Shown here: positions 35,101 to 45,425 of the stretch, piece after piece
How the letters are laid out: each line of letters begins with the position of its first letter
How positions within the stretch are numbered: position 1 is the stretch's first letter
Origin: Dugong dugon
Taxonomy: Eukaryota > Chordata > Mammalia > Sirenia > Dugongidae
Direction: 5' to 3'
NCBI GenBank assembly: GCA_030035585.1
Contig: CM057472.1
Coordinates: forward strand, 87,603,601-87,667,600
Length of the DNA: 64,000 nt
Notes under the pieces: generated by a model
What the model was told of the DNA's origin: nothing
The model's input: only the letters and a program-made list of their open reading frames with translations
The model's database searches: none
Translations under genes and position numbers: made by a program

Positions 35101-35328
35101 ATATTATCAGGAGGGGCCAGTCCCTGGAGAAGGACATCATGCTTGGTAAAGTAGAGGGTCATTTAAAAAGAGGAAGACCCTGAAAGAGGTGGATTGATAC
35201 AGTGGCTGCAACAATGGCTCAAACATAGTAATGATTGTGAGGATGGCGCAGGACCAGGCAGTGTTTTGTTCTGTTGTACATAGGGTCACTCTGAGTCGGA
35301 ACCAACTCAACAGCACCTAATAACAACA
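32165..35328 (+). mobile_element. Nearly full-length RTE (BovB-clade) LINE, inactive
   Basis: About 3.16 kb in sense orientation, close to the usual 3.2 kb. The 5' region (GGACAGGTTTCAACGAG, GACTAGGAAGAAGTGCC) is followed by endonuclease and reverse transcriptase coding sequence. The tail is GGACCAGGCAGTGTTTTGTT ... CAACTCAACAGCACCTAATA with CAACA. Small indels and stops occur throughout. This is the type of element whose tail is shared with the AfroSINEs, so its relatives probably provided their retroposition machinery. Confidence 0.95.
32570..34990 (+). pseudogene. RTE endonuclease-reverse transcriptase, broken
   Basis: The endonuclease part contains an IISGDWNMKVGNKEGS-like strand (about 32918-32970). 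Near 32710-32735 the expected coding sequence is replaced by an A-run, suggesting a deletion. The reverse transcriptase part is open in three blocks at 33780-34061, 34071-34307 and 34431-34643. They carry KNKAPGADRISTEMF and VPIPKKG, then AGFRRGHGTREII and CFIDCSKEFDCVDHNKL (first catalytic aspartate region), then RADDTTLLAES. The last has Arg where the active box normally has Tyr (YADD). Stops and frameshifts separate the blocks. The RNA-copying function is lost. Confidence 0.93.
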
Positions 35329-35744
35329 GGACCTGAAGGGACACATTTGCATGCTAAATTATTTTTATAACTAGCCAAAAATGAGTCTAGAAAAAACCAG
35401 GCAGGTCTTCCTCAAAAGGAAAATCTGGTATCTTTACTTTTACAATATGCTGTGGTACTTGTTAAATCTGTTCACAACTTTCTTCTCCTGTAAGAATTAA
35501 GTACAACTCTTAATTAATTCCTTAGGGTTCCTTGCAATAAGAAGAAATTAAAAGGTATTTATTTGGTATTAGAAGAGATCACCCTTGCGCTTGCATACCA
35601 GTTGCACTGTAATTAAGCATTAATAAGTGTCATTCGGTTTTGTTGTCCCAAACTTTCCCCTACAAGTCATGTGGCAGGAGGGCTAGGGGAAGCCAGCCAA
35701 GACTGATGAATACATCCTCAGTGCTAGTTATCTCGATAAACTAG
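35329..35744. other. Unique DNA
   Basis: No exon or repeat recognised between the RTE and the MIR. Confidence 0.5.
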
Positions 35745-35900
35745 CAAGATCTTTTCCAAATGTTACAGATAAGGAAACTGAGGCACAGATAAATTACCTA
35801 ATGGGTACAAATTCACACAGTTCACAAATAATGGAGACACAATTCCCTTCCAGCCCCTCATGACTCCAAAACCTGGGCTCTTTCCAGGAAGTCTGCCTCA
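35745..35900 (-). mobile_element. MIR SINE
   Basis: ACAGATAAGGAAACTGAGGC, then ACAGATAAATTACCTAATGG and AAAACCTGGGCTCTTTCC are the antisense MIR core and arm. Confidence 0.75.
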
Positions 35901-36044
35901 CTCATCTCACATTAACCTCACAACTCACCTGTGAGGCAGGTAGGGGGAGACGTATACTCTATCCTTTTCATGTTGTGCCCATTTTACCACTCACTCACCG
36001 GGTACAAGTAATGGGTTGTTCTTGCATGTACAGGTCTCACGTTT

Positions 36045-36150
36045 CTAGAATGCCTTACCACTTTCAAAAGATGTTCATTTACTTTATCTGTTCAGATCTG
36101 CACAGCAGCTCTTTGTGGTATATTCCCATTTTAGAGAGGAGGTCTTTTGG
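36045..36150 (-). mobile_element. Probable MIR fragment
   Basis: TCATTTACTTTATCTGTTCA, CTGCACAGCAGCTCTTTGTG and ATTCCCATTTTAGAGAGGAG resemble the antisense MIR second half. Diverged. Confidence 0.5.
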
Positions 36151-36194
36151 ATTGAAGAAATTCAGGTTGTCTCTGGAAATGATTCCTTCCCTCA

Positions 36195-36535
36195 TTTTGT
36201 GTGTGTGTGAATTTGATCAAACAAATATCCACTTCCTAGTATGTGTCTGGTACTAAACTAGGCACTGTAAGCCAAATCCACTGCTGTCAAGTAATTCTGA
36301 CTAATAGCGACCATGTAGGAGAGAGTAGAGCTGCCCCATAGGATTTCCAAGTCTGTAAATCTTTACAAAACCAGACTGCCACATCTTTCTGCTGTGGAGT
36401 GGACTGGTGGGTTGGAACTGGTGACCTTTCAGTTAGCAGCTGAGTGCTTGACTGGTGAGCCAAGAGGGCTCCTCAAACTAGGTACCATGGGTGATGCAAA
36501 TTATCAACCACAGCATTTAACATGTATTGAGGTTT
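36195..36535 (-). mobile_element. L2 fragment split by an AfroSINE
   Basis: CAAACAAATATCCACTTCCT and GTATGTGTCTGGTACTAAAC are the antisense L2 end. AAACTAGG occurs on both sides of the inserted SINE (about 36255 and 36475). The right-hand piece continues ACCATGGGTGATGCAAA. Confidence 0.65.
36270..36472 (-). mobile_element. AfroSINE (long form) nested in L2
   Basis: CCACTGCTGTCAAGTAATTC tail, GTAGAGCTGCCCCATAGG, the long-form AAACCAGACTGCCACATC, and a head ending GAGCCAAGAGGGCTCC. Confidence 0.93.
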
Positions 36536-36539
36536 GAGT

Positions 36540-36745
36540 TTTTATTGTGGTAATTATTTTACATGCATCATTTCATTTAATCCTCATAACCTTGTGATGT
36601 AGGAATTGGCTATTCCCAGTTTTGCAGATGAGGAAACTGACTCAGAAATCAAGTAACTTGCCTATGGTCTCACAGCTGATAAGTGGTAGATTTGAGATTC
36701 AACCTGGGTAGTCAGCTCCAGAGCCTGTGCTCTTAACCATTACAG
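36540..36745 (-). mobile_element. MIR SINE, well preserved
   Basis: Antisense MIR over almost its whole length: TTTCATTTAATCCTCATAAC, CAGATGAGGAAACTGACTCA, CAAGTAACTTGCCTATGGTC, CACAGCTGATAAGTGG and AGAGCCTGTGCTCTTAACCA (the tRNA-like head). Confidence 0.88.
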
Positions 36746-36880
36746 AAGATTAGGAAATTACGAGGCATAGCCCTTGCCTTGTAGGGATATCATCTAGATG
36801 GTGAGACAACACCAATACAGAAAGTAAGATTGACATGATTCTTGAAGAATGACCAGGACTTTGATGTATGTGGGGGAGAA

Positions 36881-37050
36881 AACCAAAAACCAAATACAAA
36901 CCTATTGCTGTGAAGTTGATTCCAACTGATAGGGACCCTGTAGGACAGAATAGAACTACCCCATAGGGTTTCCAAGGAACGGCTGGTGGATTCAAACTGC
37001 TGACCTTTTGGTTGGCAGCCGAATGCTTAACCACTGCACCACCAGGGCTC
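36881..37050 (-). mobile_element. AfroSINE
   Basis: AAACCTATTGCTGTGAAGTT tail, GGGTTTCCAAGGAACGGCTG body, head ending CACTGCACCACCAGGGCTC. TGTGGGGGAGAA duplicated on both sides. Confidence 0.95.
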
Positions 37051-37086
37051 TGTGTGGGGGAGAAGGAAAGGCTATTCTAGTCATGG

Positions 37087-37243
37087 AAACCAAAACCATT
37101 CTGGTTGCCATCGAGTCGATTCCGACCCATGGTGAACCCATGTGTGTCGGAGGTAGATTACTAGAGCTTTCTTTTGACGCATCTCCGGGTGGATTCAAAC
37201 CACTGAACTTTCAGTTCGTAGCTGAGCGTGCTGTCCAGTGACT
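37087..37243 (-). mobile_element. AfroSINE-related SINE, second subfamily
   Basis: TTGCCATCGAGTCGATTCCG tail, GGTAGATTACTAGAGCTTTC middle, TCCGGGTGGATTCAAACCAC B-box region, and a decayed head ending CTGTCCAGTGACT. Confidence 0.85.
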
Positions 37244-37617
37244 CTGTCTGGTCATGTGGAATATGACAAATTCAGGTGCATGGGAACAGCATGGACAGTC
37301 AGCTTTGTTTTAGCTTTGTTTTATTTTATTTGTATGTGTGTGTATATGTATTTGTCTACATATATAATTTTTCCTTTTAGACAGAGTTATAAAATCTAAA
37401 TATGATAATATAAGAAGGCAAAGATTCCACTCTCCTAAAGTATGCAGTTGGCTGAACTCTAAAACCTAAACTTTGTAGAGGTTAACAATGATGGTATCTA
37501 AAAGGTTTTGGAGGGCAGACCTGGAAAAGTCTATGGAAGAAGTTTGTATTGCAAATCCTGTATGGACTGCAGAGCCATCAGCCCAGGTAAACTGAGGCTG
37601 CAGTCTAATCCTGGAAA
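37244..37617. other. Unique DNA
   Basis: Contains a short TGTGTGTGTATATGTAT tract near 37334-37350. No gene recognised. Confidence 0.5.
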
Positions 37618-37779
37618 AACCCAGACAAGCAAACCTTTTGCCATCAAGTCGATTCCGACTCATAGTGACCCTATAAGATAGAGTAGAACTGCCCCGTAGG
37701 GTTTCCAAGGAGTGGCTGGTGGATTCCAACTGCTGACCCTTTCGTTAGCAGTCATAGCTCTTAATCACTGCACCCTCAG
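37618..37779 (-). mobile_element. AfroSINE
   Basis: CCATCAAGTCGATTCCGACT tail, GTAGAACTGCCCCGTAGGGT, TTTCCAAGGAGTGGCTGGTG and a head ending TCACTGCACCCTCAGG. Confidence 0.93.
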
Positions 37780-39186
37780 GAAGGAGGGAGAAATTCAGGA
37801 CAGCAAAGCAGGTGCTATCTGAGCTTCAAGAAAGGCGTATCTGAACCCAAGGACTTAGCTGGACTCCCAGGAAGGAGAGCAGAAAAACATTTACAGAGGA
37901 AGGGACCCCCAGGGAAGGTTTCCCCAAACACAGCCAAACACTGCAATTGGTTGAACACCAGTAAGCACCAGCAGCTGCTGAGGCTGAGGGGAGCAGAGAC
38001 AACTGAGCAATTAACCTTTGGTGATGGGTGTGAAACTCTAATTAAGAGCTGAGTCTCTTCTGTTACTTGGGAGGGGGAGTTGCAGAAAGATGTCTGAGGG
38101 GGAAGAGGGAGTGAAGGCTGGGAAAAGGACGAGAGTTTTAGCAAGTCAGATTTAGAAAACACCCAAATGGGTGTGAAAGGGTGGGAGCAGAGAAGGGGAT
38201 CACTGACTAATGTTCCTCTTTCCCAGTCGCAGTTTCTTTCCTCTTCCTAGTCACCCTACACTGACTGTTGGGCACAGGAGCCAGCAACTTTGAGGAAGCT
38301 GAAGCTGGCTGCTTGTGCTCCTCTGTGTTCTAGTTTTCTTCGTTTGCGGAGTATCACTGGTAATTTCTATGTAAATTTGCTCAGAGTAGTAATTTAGCAG
38401 CTTTTCTGTTGACAAATGAAGAACATCGTAATAGTCAAGAGACTGCATTCCATTGCTTGTGAGGAGATGGAGGTGGTGCCTGGAAAGTGGCAGAGAGTGA
38501 CACAGGGAAGCAGATGGTCTTGGGAAAGCCCCATTTCCATGGTGCCCTGTAATTGTGCCCACTTTTAGATAGGAGGAAATAAGCTTCTACACCTTGCAAA
38601 CCTAGTTTGTTGTGAAGACTTACTGTTCTAAATCTTCCCTCTTTTATCACTTGGTTAAGGAATGCCCTTCAAACAGAATCGTGGGGGGAAGGCCCTTCCA
38701 AAGTTGCCATGAAGTGTTCAGAAGCAGAGACATATTATTTTTGTGTGTGTCAAAAAGTTTCTCATTGTCCATCTTTAGGAAACTGGCAACAGTGATGTCC
38801 TTCGTGATGTAACCAGAGATGGATGCAGGGGGGACGCTCCTTTACTGCTTAGAGTTCACTGTTGCTTTACTGTAAGAATCAAAGACCTTTAGGGTGGACT
38901 TTTTGAGGAAGTTCACCTAAATCATTTCCCAAAGAGACAGCCCCCTAGCATTTTACTCCCCACCTGAGAAATCTCCCTCTTACCACTCTGCTAAGAATGG
39001 GAAAGGTAGGTGGATGGAGAGGGCTTTTTTAAAGACCAAACTTCTGGAATTCATAGTCCTTCTGCTTTTATATTTCCAGCAGTGACCTCCTAAGACATCA
39101 CTAGATGTATATAACCTTTCATTTATTCTAAATGTTGGATGGTGGAAAGAAAATCATGCAAGGCCCCTATTTTTATGGAACTTTCA
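37780..39186. other. Unique DNA
   Basis: No repeat recognised. Minus-strand frames of 115 (37815-38162) and 103 codons (38251-38562) exist, but they show no familiar domain and no splice structure I can defend. I do not call them genes. Confidence 0.5.
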
Positions 39187-39201
39187 TTTTAGGAGCACAA
39201 C

Positions 39202-39368
39202 GGAGCTCTCGTGGCACAGTGGTTAAGAGCTCGGCTGCTAACGAAAAGGATAGCAGTCTGAATCCACCAGCCGCTCCTTGGAAACCCTATGGGGCAGTTC
39301 TACTCTGTCCTGAAGGGCCCCTAGGGGCAGGAATCGACTTGATAGCAATGAGTTTGGTTTTGGTTTGG
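39202..39368 (+). mobile_element. AfroSINE, tandem copy 1
   Basis: CGGAGCTCTCGTGGCACAGT head, CAGTCTGAATCCACCAGC B-box region, GGGGCAGTTCTACTCTGTCC body, ATCGACTTGATAGCAATGAG tail. Preceded by TTTTAGGAGCACAAC (39187-39201). Confidence 0.96.
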
Positions 39369-39383
39369 TTTTAGTGGTACAAT

Positions 39384-39553
39384 GGAGCCCTGGTTGTGGA
39401 GTGTTTAAGCGCTTGGCTGCTAACCGAAAGGTCGGCAGTTCAAATCCACTAGTTGCTCCTTGGAAACCCTATGGGATCTTCTACTCTGTCCTATGTCACT
39501 ACGAGTCAGAATCGACTTGATGGCACCTGTTTGATTTCTTTTTCTTTTTTTAG
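39384..39553 (+). mobile_element. AfroSINE, tandem copy 2
   Basis: GGAGCCCTGGTTGTGGAGTG head, GTTCAAATCCACTAGTTGCT, ATCGACTTGATGGCACCTG tail. Preceded by TTTTAGTGGTACAAT (39369-39383), which resembles the site before copy 1. Confidence 0.96.
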
Positions 39554-39570
39554 TTTACTAGCACAACGAT

Positions 39571-39788
39571 GGAGCCTTGGTGGCACAGTGATTAAGCGCT
39601 AGGCTGCTAACTGAAAGGTTTGTGGTTCAAACCTACCAGCACCTCCATGGGAGAAAGATGTGTCAGTCTGCTTCTGTAAAGATTCCAGCCTTGGAAACCA
39701 CATGGGGCAGTTCTACTCTGTCCTATAGGGTTGCTATGAATCGGAATTGACTTGACAGCAATGGGTTTGGGTTTTTTTGTTTGTTTGT
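39571..39788 (+). mobile_element. AfroSINE (long form), tandem copy 3
   Basis: GGAGCCTTGGTGGCACAGTG head, the long-form GAGAAAGATGTGTCAGTCTG, GGGGCAGTTCTACTCTGTCC, and TTGACTTGACAGCAATGGGT tail. Preceded by TTTACTAGCACAAC (39554-39567). Confidence 0.96.
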
Positions 39789-39792
39789 TTTC

Positions 39793-39967
39793 TGTAGCAC
39801 ACTGAGTAAGTGCTTGACTGCTAACGAAAGATTGGTAGTTTGAACCCACCCAGAAGCTCCACAAGAGAAAGATCTAGCAATCTGTTTCTTCAAAGATTAC
39901 AGCCATGAAAACCTTATGGGGCAGTTCCACACTGTCACACGGCATCGCTATGACTTGGAATTGACTC
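39793..39967 (+). mobile_element. AfroSINE, tandem copy 4, head shortened
   Basis: GTAGCACACTGAGTAAGTGC begins inside the head. It continues GAGAAAGATCTAGCAATCTG, GGGGCAGTTCCACACTGTC and TTGGAATTGACTCAG. The string GTAGCACAC could be a fourth target copy or simply SINE head. Confidence 0.93.
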
Positions 39968-41335
39968 AGAATTGAAAATAAGAATTTATTTTTTTAAGTC
40001 TTATCACAGTGGCTGCTGATAGAGATAGTAGGGGAAGAGGCAGAAGGGTGGGGGTGGAAAAAGCAAAAAAAAATGAAAAGAAAAGGTAAGACTGAGAAAG
40101 CAACAGCCTCCTCAGGACCCTGATTCTGTTTTTGGAAGAGAATGCATTGAGGTGTAGGTGATCATTTGTTTCTGAAATCCACATTCTGGGGGAAAAAAAA
40201 ACAAAAACAAAAAAGAGCTTCTCTAATTTTTTTTTTTTTTTTTTGACAAAAGAGTCTTCACATGAGATGCAGACAAGCAAGCCTCGCATTACTGTTCCAA
40301 ATCTTGCCCTTGTATATGGCTGAGAAGAAGGACTATGGAGTATCCATATCACAAACCATGGGTTCTAGTGTCTACATAGAGACTTTTGATTATAACTCTT
40401 TAATTTCCTTCCTGGGCCCTATTTACAGGTAGTGGGGATCAGTCCCTATATGTAAGCAAAGTCAGGTCCAACTCTTGAAATGGGTTGAGGGATGAAAATT
40501 ATGTATGCTTCACTCTAGTGCTTGCTAATAGCTTTCTCCACCTCCCTCCTCTCCTCTCCCACCACCTCTATCAGCAGTAAAAAGTATATGGAAGGGAATG
40601 AGTACAAACAGATAGAGTTGGCAGAAACACTCGGCACTTCTTTGAAGTCTCTTTTCTCACTAGTGAGTGAGGGAGAGAGAAGATGTGACTAATGCCCCCA
40701 ACCAATTCCTGGACACGTTCCCAACCAGAGTGACATGCAGAGAAGGGGCAAGAGCTCCATGCATTCTAAACCAAAGCCACCACTTCACACTTCCAGCTTT
40801 AGTCCAGTCTTCCACTTGCCACAAAGGGTTGCCATCCTGACCTGACTACTGAGGAGATGCATCTTCTCCACCATGAGATCCACCATGAGCTAAGAATAAG
40901 GACTGCTGTTTCTCTGCAGATAACATTAACCCAATTAGAGCAACAGGTAAAGGAAATTATAGTCTCATTAAATACAAGCAAGAAAAACACCAATAAGGCA
41001 AACTAAATCAGTTATATGATTTAAAACTTTACTCAAAAATCAAAATAATTTGAAATCACCAGTAACTTAAAAGAAGACAGAAGCCATATGGTGGCCATTG
41101 TGTGAGCTAGTAAATCAACAGAAGTCCAAGATTCGAATGCAGCAATAGAGTTGACAAGTAGTGCTTTCATGAAACACACAATTAAATAGATCTAGTTATT
41201 GAGTTCTATTTAATTGTGTCCTTAAAAAGGGAAAATATTCTTCTGAAAGTCCTTTGGCTTAAACATATGATCAGATTCTGAAAGAATTTTGAGTCTTTGA
41301 TACTAATTAACAGAAGGTATATATTTGTTTTGGGG
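39968..41335. other. Unique DNA with A/T runs
   Basis: An A-rich run at about 40193-40214 and 18 T at about 40229-40246. No gene or family-level repeat recognised. Confidence 0.5.
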
Positions 41336-41640
41336 AAGTGGTGGTTTAGCGGTAGGATTCTAGCCTTCCATGTGGGAGACCCAAGTTTAATTCCCAGTCA
41401 ATGCACTTCATGCGCAGCCACAGTGGAAGCGTGCATGTTGCTATGATGCTGAACAGGTTTCAGCAGAGGTTCCAGACTAAGAAAGAATAGGAAGAAAGTC
41501 CTGGAGATCTTTTTCCGAAAATCAGTCAATGAAAACCTTATGGATCGCACTGGTCCAGTCTGCACTGATCACAGGGATAGCACAGGACCTGGCAGCATTT
41601 TTGTCTATTGTGCACGGAGTCACCATGAGTCAAAGACCAA
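41336..41640 (+). mobile_element. tRNA-Gly/RTE chimeric SINE, full length
   Basis: The head GTGGTGGTTTAGCGGTAGGA, TCTAGCCTTCCATGTGGGAG, AAGTTTAATTCCCAGTCAAT and GCA reads like a tRNA-Gly gene. It has a TCC in the anticodon position and an A box and B box for RNA polymerase III. The body (GAACAGGTTTCAGCAGAGG, AAAATCAGTCAATGAAAACC) matches the RTE 5' region at 32207-32375. The tail (GGATAGCACAGGACCTGGCA, GAGTCACCATGAGTC) matches the RTE 3' end. It is a transposon, not a working tRNA gene. Confidence 0.85.
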
Positions 41641-42339
41641 CATGTATTTATGAACATATTTTATCAAATAAAGGTGAACTAGGGCCTGATTGATTGATCT
41701 CAGTATTTGATTTGTTCTCAACCAAAGGTGCCAGGCTATTGAGCCTATGTCACTCTGTAAGTGGTACCATTTTCCTGTTTGGTAGGTAAGGTGAATCTCT
41801 AGGTTAGGATTTGTATAACCTCAAGCCTCTTGAAAACTCACAGGCTCCTATTGTACACCTCCTCAAATTCCTACCCTACCACTGTTCACAATTTCTTGCA
41901 AGCAACACTTTAAGGGGTAAGCCCCAGGATAGAAGTGAGCCTCCAGCTATAGAAACCATAATGAGTATGGCAGGTAGTGTCTGATCCAGAACAGAGCTGC
42001 CACTCCTAGTGTTCAGATCTCATCTTCCCACCAGAACACCTGCAGGAAATTCCTGCCTGCACTAATTGATGCCTCAAGCCATCTGGAGTGATTCCATGAT
42101 CCACATAAGCCTTGGATTAGCAGTTGATCTGGATGCCAGATTCATTGTGTGAGGAGCTGAGACCAAAGAAAGCGGTCTAACCAATAGTCATGTCAAATTA
42201 GCTGCTCAAATGGGCAGGAAGTCATGGAAGCCAGCCTCTAACAGATGGGAATCTCACCTATGTGTAAGGTCCTTTTGAGTAGATCCAGCCACCACAAACT
42301 TGTCAGCAGCCTCGGGGTTGCTGAGATAACCAGTCCAGA
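41641..42339. other. Unique DNA
   Basis: Nothing recognised. Confidence 0.5.
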
Positions 42340-42513
42340 GTAAAACCAAAAACAAAAAAAAAGAAAAACAAAAAAAACCCAAACCCACTGCCCTCGAGTC
42401 AATTCCGACTCACAGCGACCCTATAGGACAACGGGTTTCCAAGCAGCAGCTGGTAGATTGGAACTGCCAACCTTTTGGTTAGCAGCTAAGCTCTTTAACC
42501 ACTTTACCACGAA
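42340..42513 (-). mobile_element. AfroSINE
   Basis: A long A-rich left end, then CACTGCCCTCGAGTCAATTC, GGGTTTCCAAGCAGCAGCTG and a head ending CCACTTTACCACGAAAATC. Confidence 0.92.
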
Positions 42514-42869
42514 AATCTAGAATAACTCAACCTAAAGCCCTCCACTATGTTGTCCATGAATTTATGACACATTATTTTTCTCATTTGCAACTGTTTGGAA
42601 GCCAATATACTTTGGTTTTTTAAAAATATTGTTTTGTGTTTTCTTACTACAAAAGTAACATGTTCCTACTATAATAAAAAATGGGAAATAAAAGTAAAAA
42701 AAAGTTATTTCTCCAATCTTCTCAAAACAAACGTGCTAGCAATTAGGCATATCTTATTGCATTTTTTCTCCTATAACCAGTTTTATTTATTTTTATTATG
42801 TATGTGGGTCTATTTTCAACTATGAGCCACTCGCTGAATTAAACAGAGATGTTCTGCAGACGCTGTGCT

Positions 42870-42940
42870 ATTCCTTCATTCCTTCTTTCACTGAACAATC
42901 CTCTCCTGAGCACTGTGCTAAGCGACGGGAGGAGATAGAA
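42870..42940 (-). mobile_element. Possible L2 end fragment
   Basis: TTCATTCCTTCTTTCACTGA and GAGCACTGTGCTAAGCGACG resemble the antisense L2 terminus. Short and weak. Confidence 0.45.
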
Positions 42941-42975
42941 TGTTCTCTAACTTGATTTGCAGCCAACTACCTAGA

Positions 42976-43033
42976 TTTCTACTCTGTTCTATAGGGTCAC
43001 TATGAGTCAGAATCGGTTCGATGGCAACAGTTA
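42976..43033 (+). mobile_element. AfroSINE tail remnant
   Basis: TTCTACTCTGTTCTATAGGG, then GAGTCAGAATCGGTTCGATG; only the 3' end is present. Confidence 0.88.
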
Positions 43034-43044
43034 GCTAGAGACCA

Positions 43045-43245
43045 GGAGTCCCTGGGTGGCACAAGTGATTAAGCACTGGACTACTAACCCAAAGGTTGGT
43101 GGTTCAAACCCACCAGAGGTGCCTCAGAAGACAGGTGTTGTGGTTACCTGCTTCCGAAAAGTCACAGCCTTGAAAACCCTATGGAGCAGTTCTACTGTGC
43201 ACACATGCGGTTGCCTATAACAACCTAACTAATAACAACAACAAA
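43045..43245 (+). mobile_element. AfroSINE-related SINE, second subfamily
   Basis: GGAGTCCCTGGGTGGCACAA head, GGTTCAAACCCACCAGAGG B-box region, CTGCTTCCGAAAAGTCACAG and GAAAACCCTATGGAGCAG body, then TAACAACCTAACTAATAACA tail. Confidence 0.92.
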
Positions 43246-45289
43246 TCAGAGATTAGTAACAACTATCTTGGATCTCATTATCTTGTTATTTGCACTATAA
43301 AATCTCTTCTCTGAATCTCATACTCTTTATCTGAAAGCCAAATGGAAGCCAAATGGTCTTCATCAAAGTGCATTTGCTTTCAATCATCAGCTTGGAGTTT
43401 CTAGCGGTCTGTGATAGCGTACACTGCCCTCCCCCCCCCCCATACACCCATATTCAAGCACAAATGTATGTATAATTTTATGTGTTAACAGGAGGAAGAA
43501 ATGGGAAGTTTTGCATTAAAAAAATGCAATGTCAATGTCATAAATGGGGGGACAGTAGAAGACATTTGGAATGATACATTTGGGCTTACATTTTGCTCTT
43601 GATCTACTACTAGGCTTTTTTCCATTGCCATCTGTCACACCAGAAGTAAAGATCTAGAATTCATAAAGTAATGAGATTGGGAAACCAAGTGATTACTACT
43701 CTGATATGAAACCTTGCCTAATTAAGAAAGGATAGGTGGGGAGGTGGGGAATGAGTCCCCAGAACACTTTTGATTTGCCAGAAAAACTTTTTTTCTTACA
43801 AATCGATTGTCACGTTGACAATGTGGCCTAACAACTAGCTTGTAACACCCTAACCTCAATTTGTTTATCTAAAATACCTAAGCACAGCCATTACTTCAAA
43901 ACACTGCTCCATCTTTTTAAAAACCAAGCTAGGTTTTCTCACTTTATTTTAAAAAGGAATATAACAATTCTAGAAATACAATTATATACACATCTAAGGA
44001 ATAGAGGCTACTTCCAAACAGAAGAATTAAAAGATCGGCATTTCTGATTGTTATTTAGAGAGAGAGCCAGAGAGTAAATGAATGCTTCCAGGCACCAGGC
44101 AGCCAAGGCAGAAAATTCCTAACCTTGCGTTTGCTCTACCCGTTGTGTAGTGCTATTGTGTAAATGTTTAACAATATATCAGTGAGATCACTGTCCTGGG
44201 AACTTTCAACTGAAGTACCTCAATCACTTTTACTGAAAAGTAATCATGAGGAAAATCTAAACCCAGGCCAGCTCACCACAGATTCTTGGGTTGTGAGGTT
44301 TTCTCTGAAGATACCATTCTCTGCAGATACAGCTAAAGAGCTCTAATGTTTTTCCTCAGTTAGACCTCTTCTTTGCTTATACTTCATTCGCAAGGATATC
44401 ACTAATAAACTATTTATTGGTAATTTATGAGAGGCTTGCCTCCTCCCCATTCTTTCCATTGCTTCTTTCAGTTTATCCTGGGTTTGAAATGCAGAAGCCC
44501 AAGTCTAGCGGAAATATTGAAGGTCTCTCGAACATGTTTTGATCTTAGAAAGAGAGGCAGGTGCAAGACCAAAATAAATGTGAATTGAGAAATCCAGATT
44601 TGGAAGGAATAGTGGCCTTACCCATGAAGTCTAAATGACACTGCTTGAATTTCCTGGGACTCTCCGAATGAGAATATGGTCAGGGCAGGATTAGCCACTG
44701 TGCAAGGATCACCGGTGACCTGTAAACTCCCCCATTTGACTCCTCTAGCAGGCAGTACTCTCCTATGCCTCTTACCTCACTTGGTTATTCTGTTTTTGTT
44801 TTTTTAATACACCTGTAAATCAGTGTGGTTGGGGGGCCAGTTGTGCACCCCACAACTCAAGAGAGCAGAATGCACCTAGTTTAGACTGTGAATGCCTCCC
44901 CTACATGTATGGGCAAAGCACAACCTGCAGAACAGTACCTGATGGCCTGGTTGTCAATGTCCCGACCAGAATGTAAATGTTTGGAGGGCAGAGATTAGGC
45001 AACAGAGAAAGCTTTCAAAACTATTTAATGAATTCAATTGAATTAACAAAGTCAGGAGACTAGCCCCAACTCCTCCACCTACCAGAAAGAGTGAACTGAT
45101 TTCCCAAGACAGAAATTTACCTCACAAACGGGTTTTGTTTGGCAACAGGTATTTCAAAAGTGTTCAGAATTTTGATGCTTTCCAGTGGGTCATACACTCT
45201 CAAGTTTTTCCTCAGGCCCCTTCACTCCCTGTTTTATTATGGCAAGCTTATTCACACATTTATGATACCTGCCAACCTGCTATACGTCG
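43246..45289. other. Unique DNA
   Basis: A C-run (about 43427-43441) is the only simple repeat. No gene recognised. Confidence 0.5.
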
Positions 45290-45425
45290 TTTGATATGTG
45301 GCTCAGCCTTTCTGGACCTCATTTAACCTCGCTAGACTGCAGTTTTTTCACCTGTAAAATTGCCATCATACCTGCCTTGCCTACATCATGAGACCCTTTT
45401 GAGAATCTGAAGAGATAACATAGGT
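45290..45425 (+). mobile_element. MIR SINE fragment
   Basis: GGACCTCATTTAACCTCGCT, GCAGTTTTTTCACCTGTAAA and ATCATACCTGCCTTGCCTAC follow the sense MIR order. Confidence 0.7.

Noticed and set aside
37815-38562. Two adjoining minus-strand frames (115 and 103 codons) as a possible gene
   Set aside because: No homology I recognise, different frames and no supporting splice sites; kept only as unique DNA.
39202-39967. Regularly spaced direct repeats resembling a CRISPR array
   Set aside because: The repeats are full AfroSINEs of about 165-220 bp in a mammalian genome; spacers are tails and target-site copies.
41342-41404. Possible functional tRNA-Gly gene
   Set aside because: It is fused directly to RTE-derived sequence, has decayed stems and recurs in truncated form at 211; it is a SINE head.
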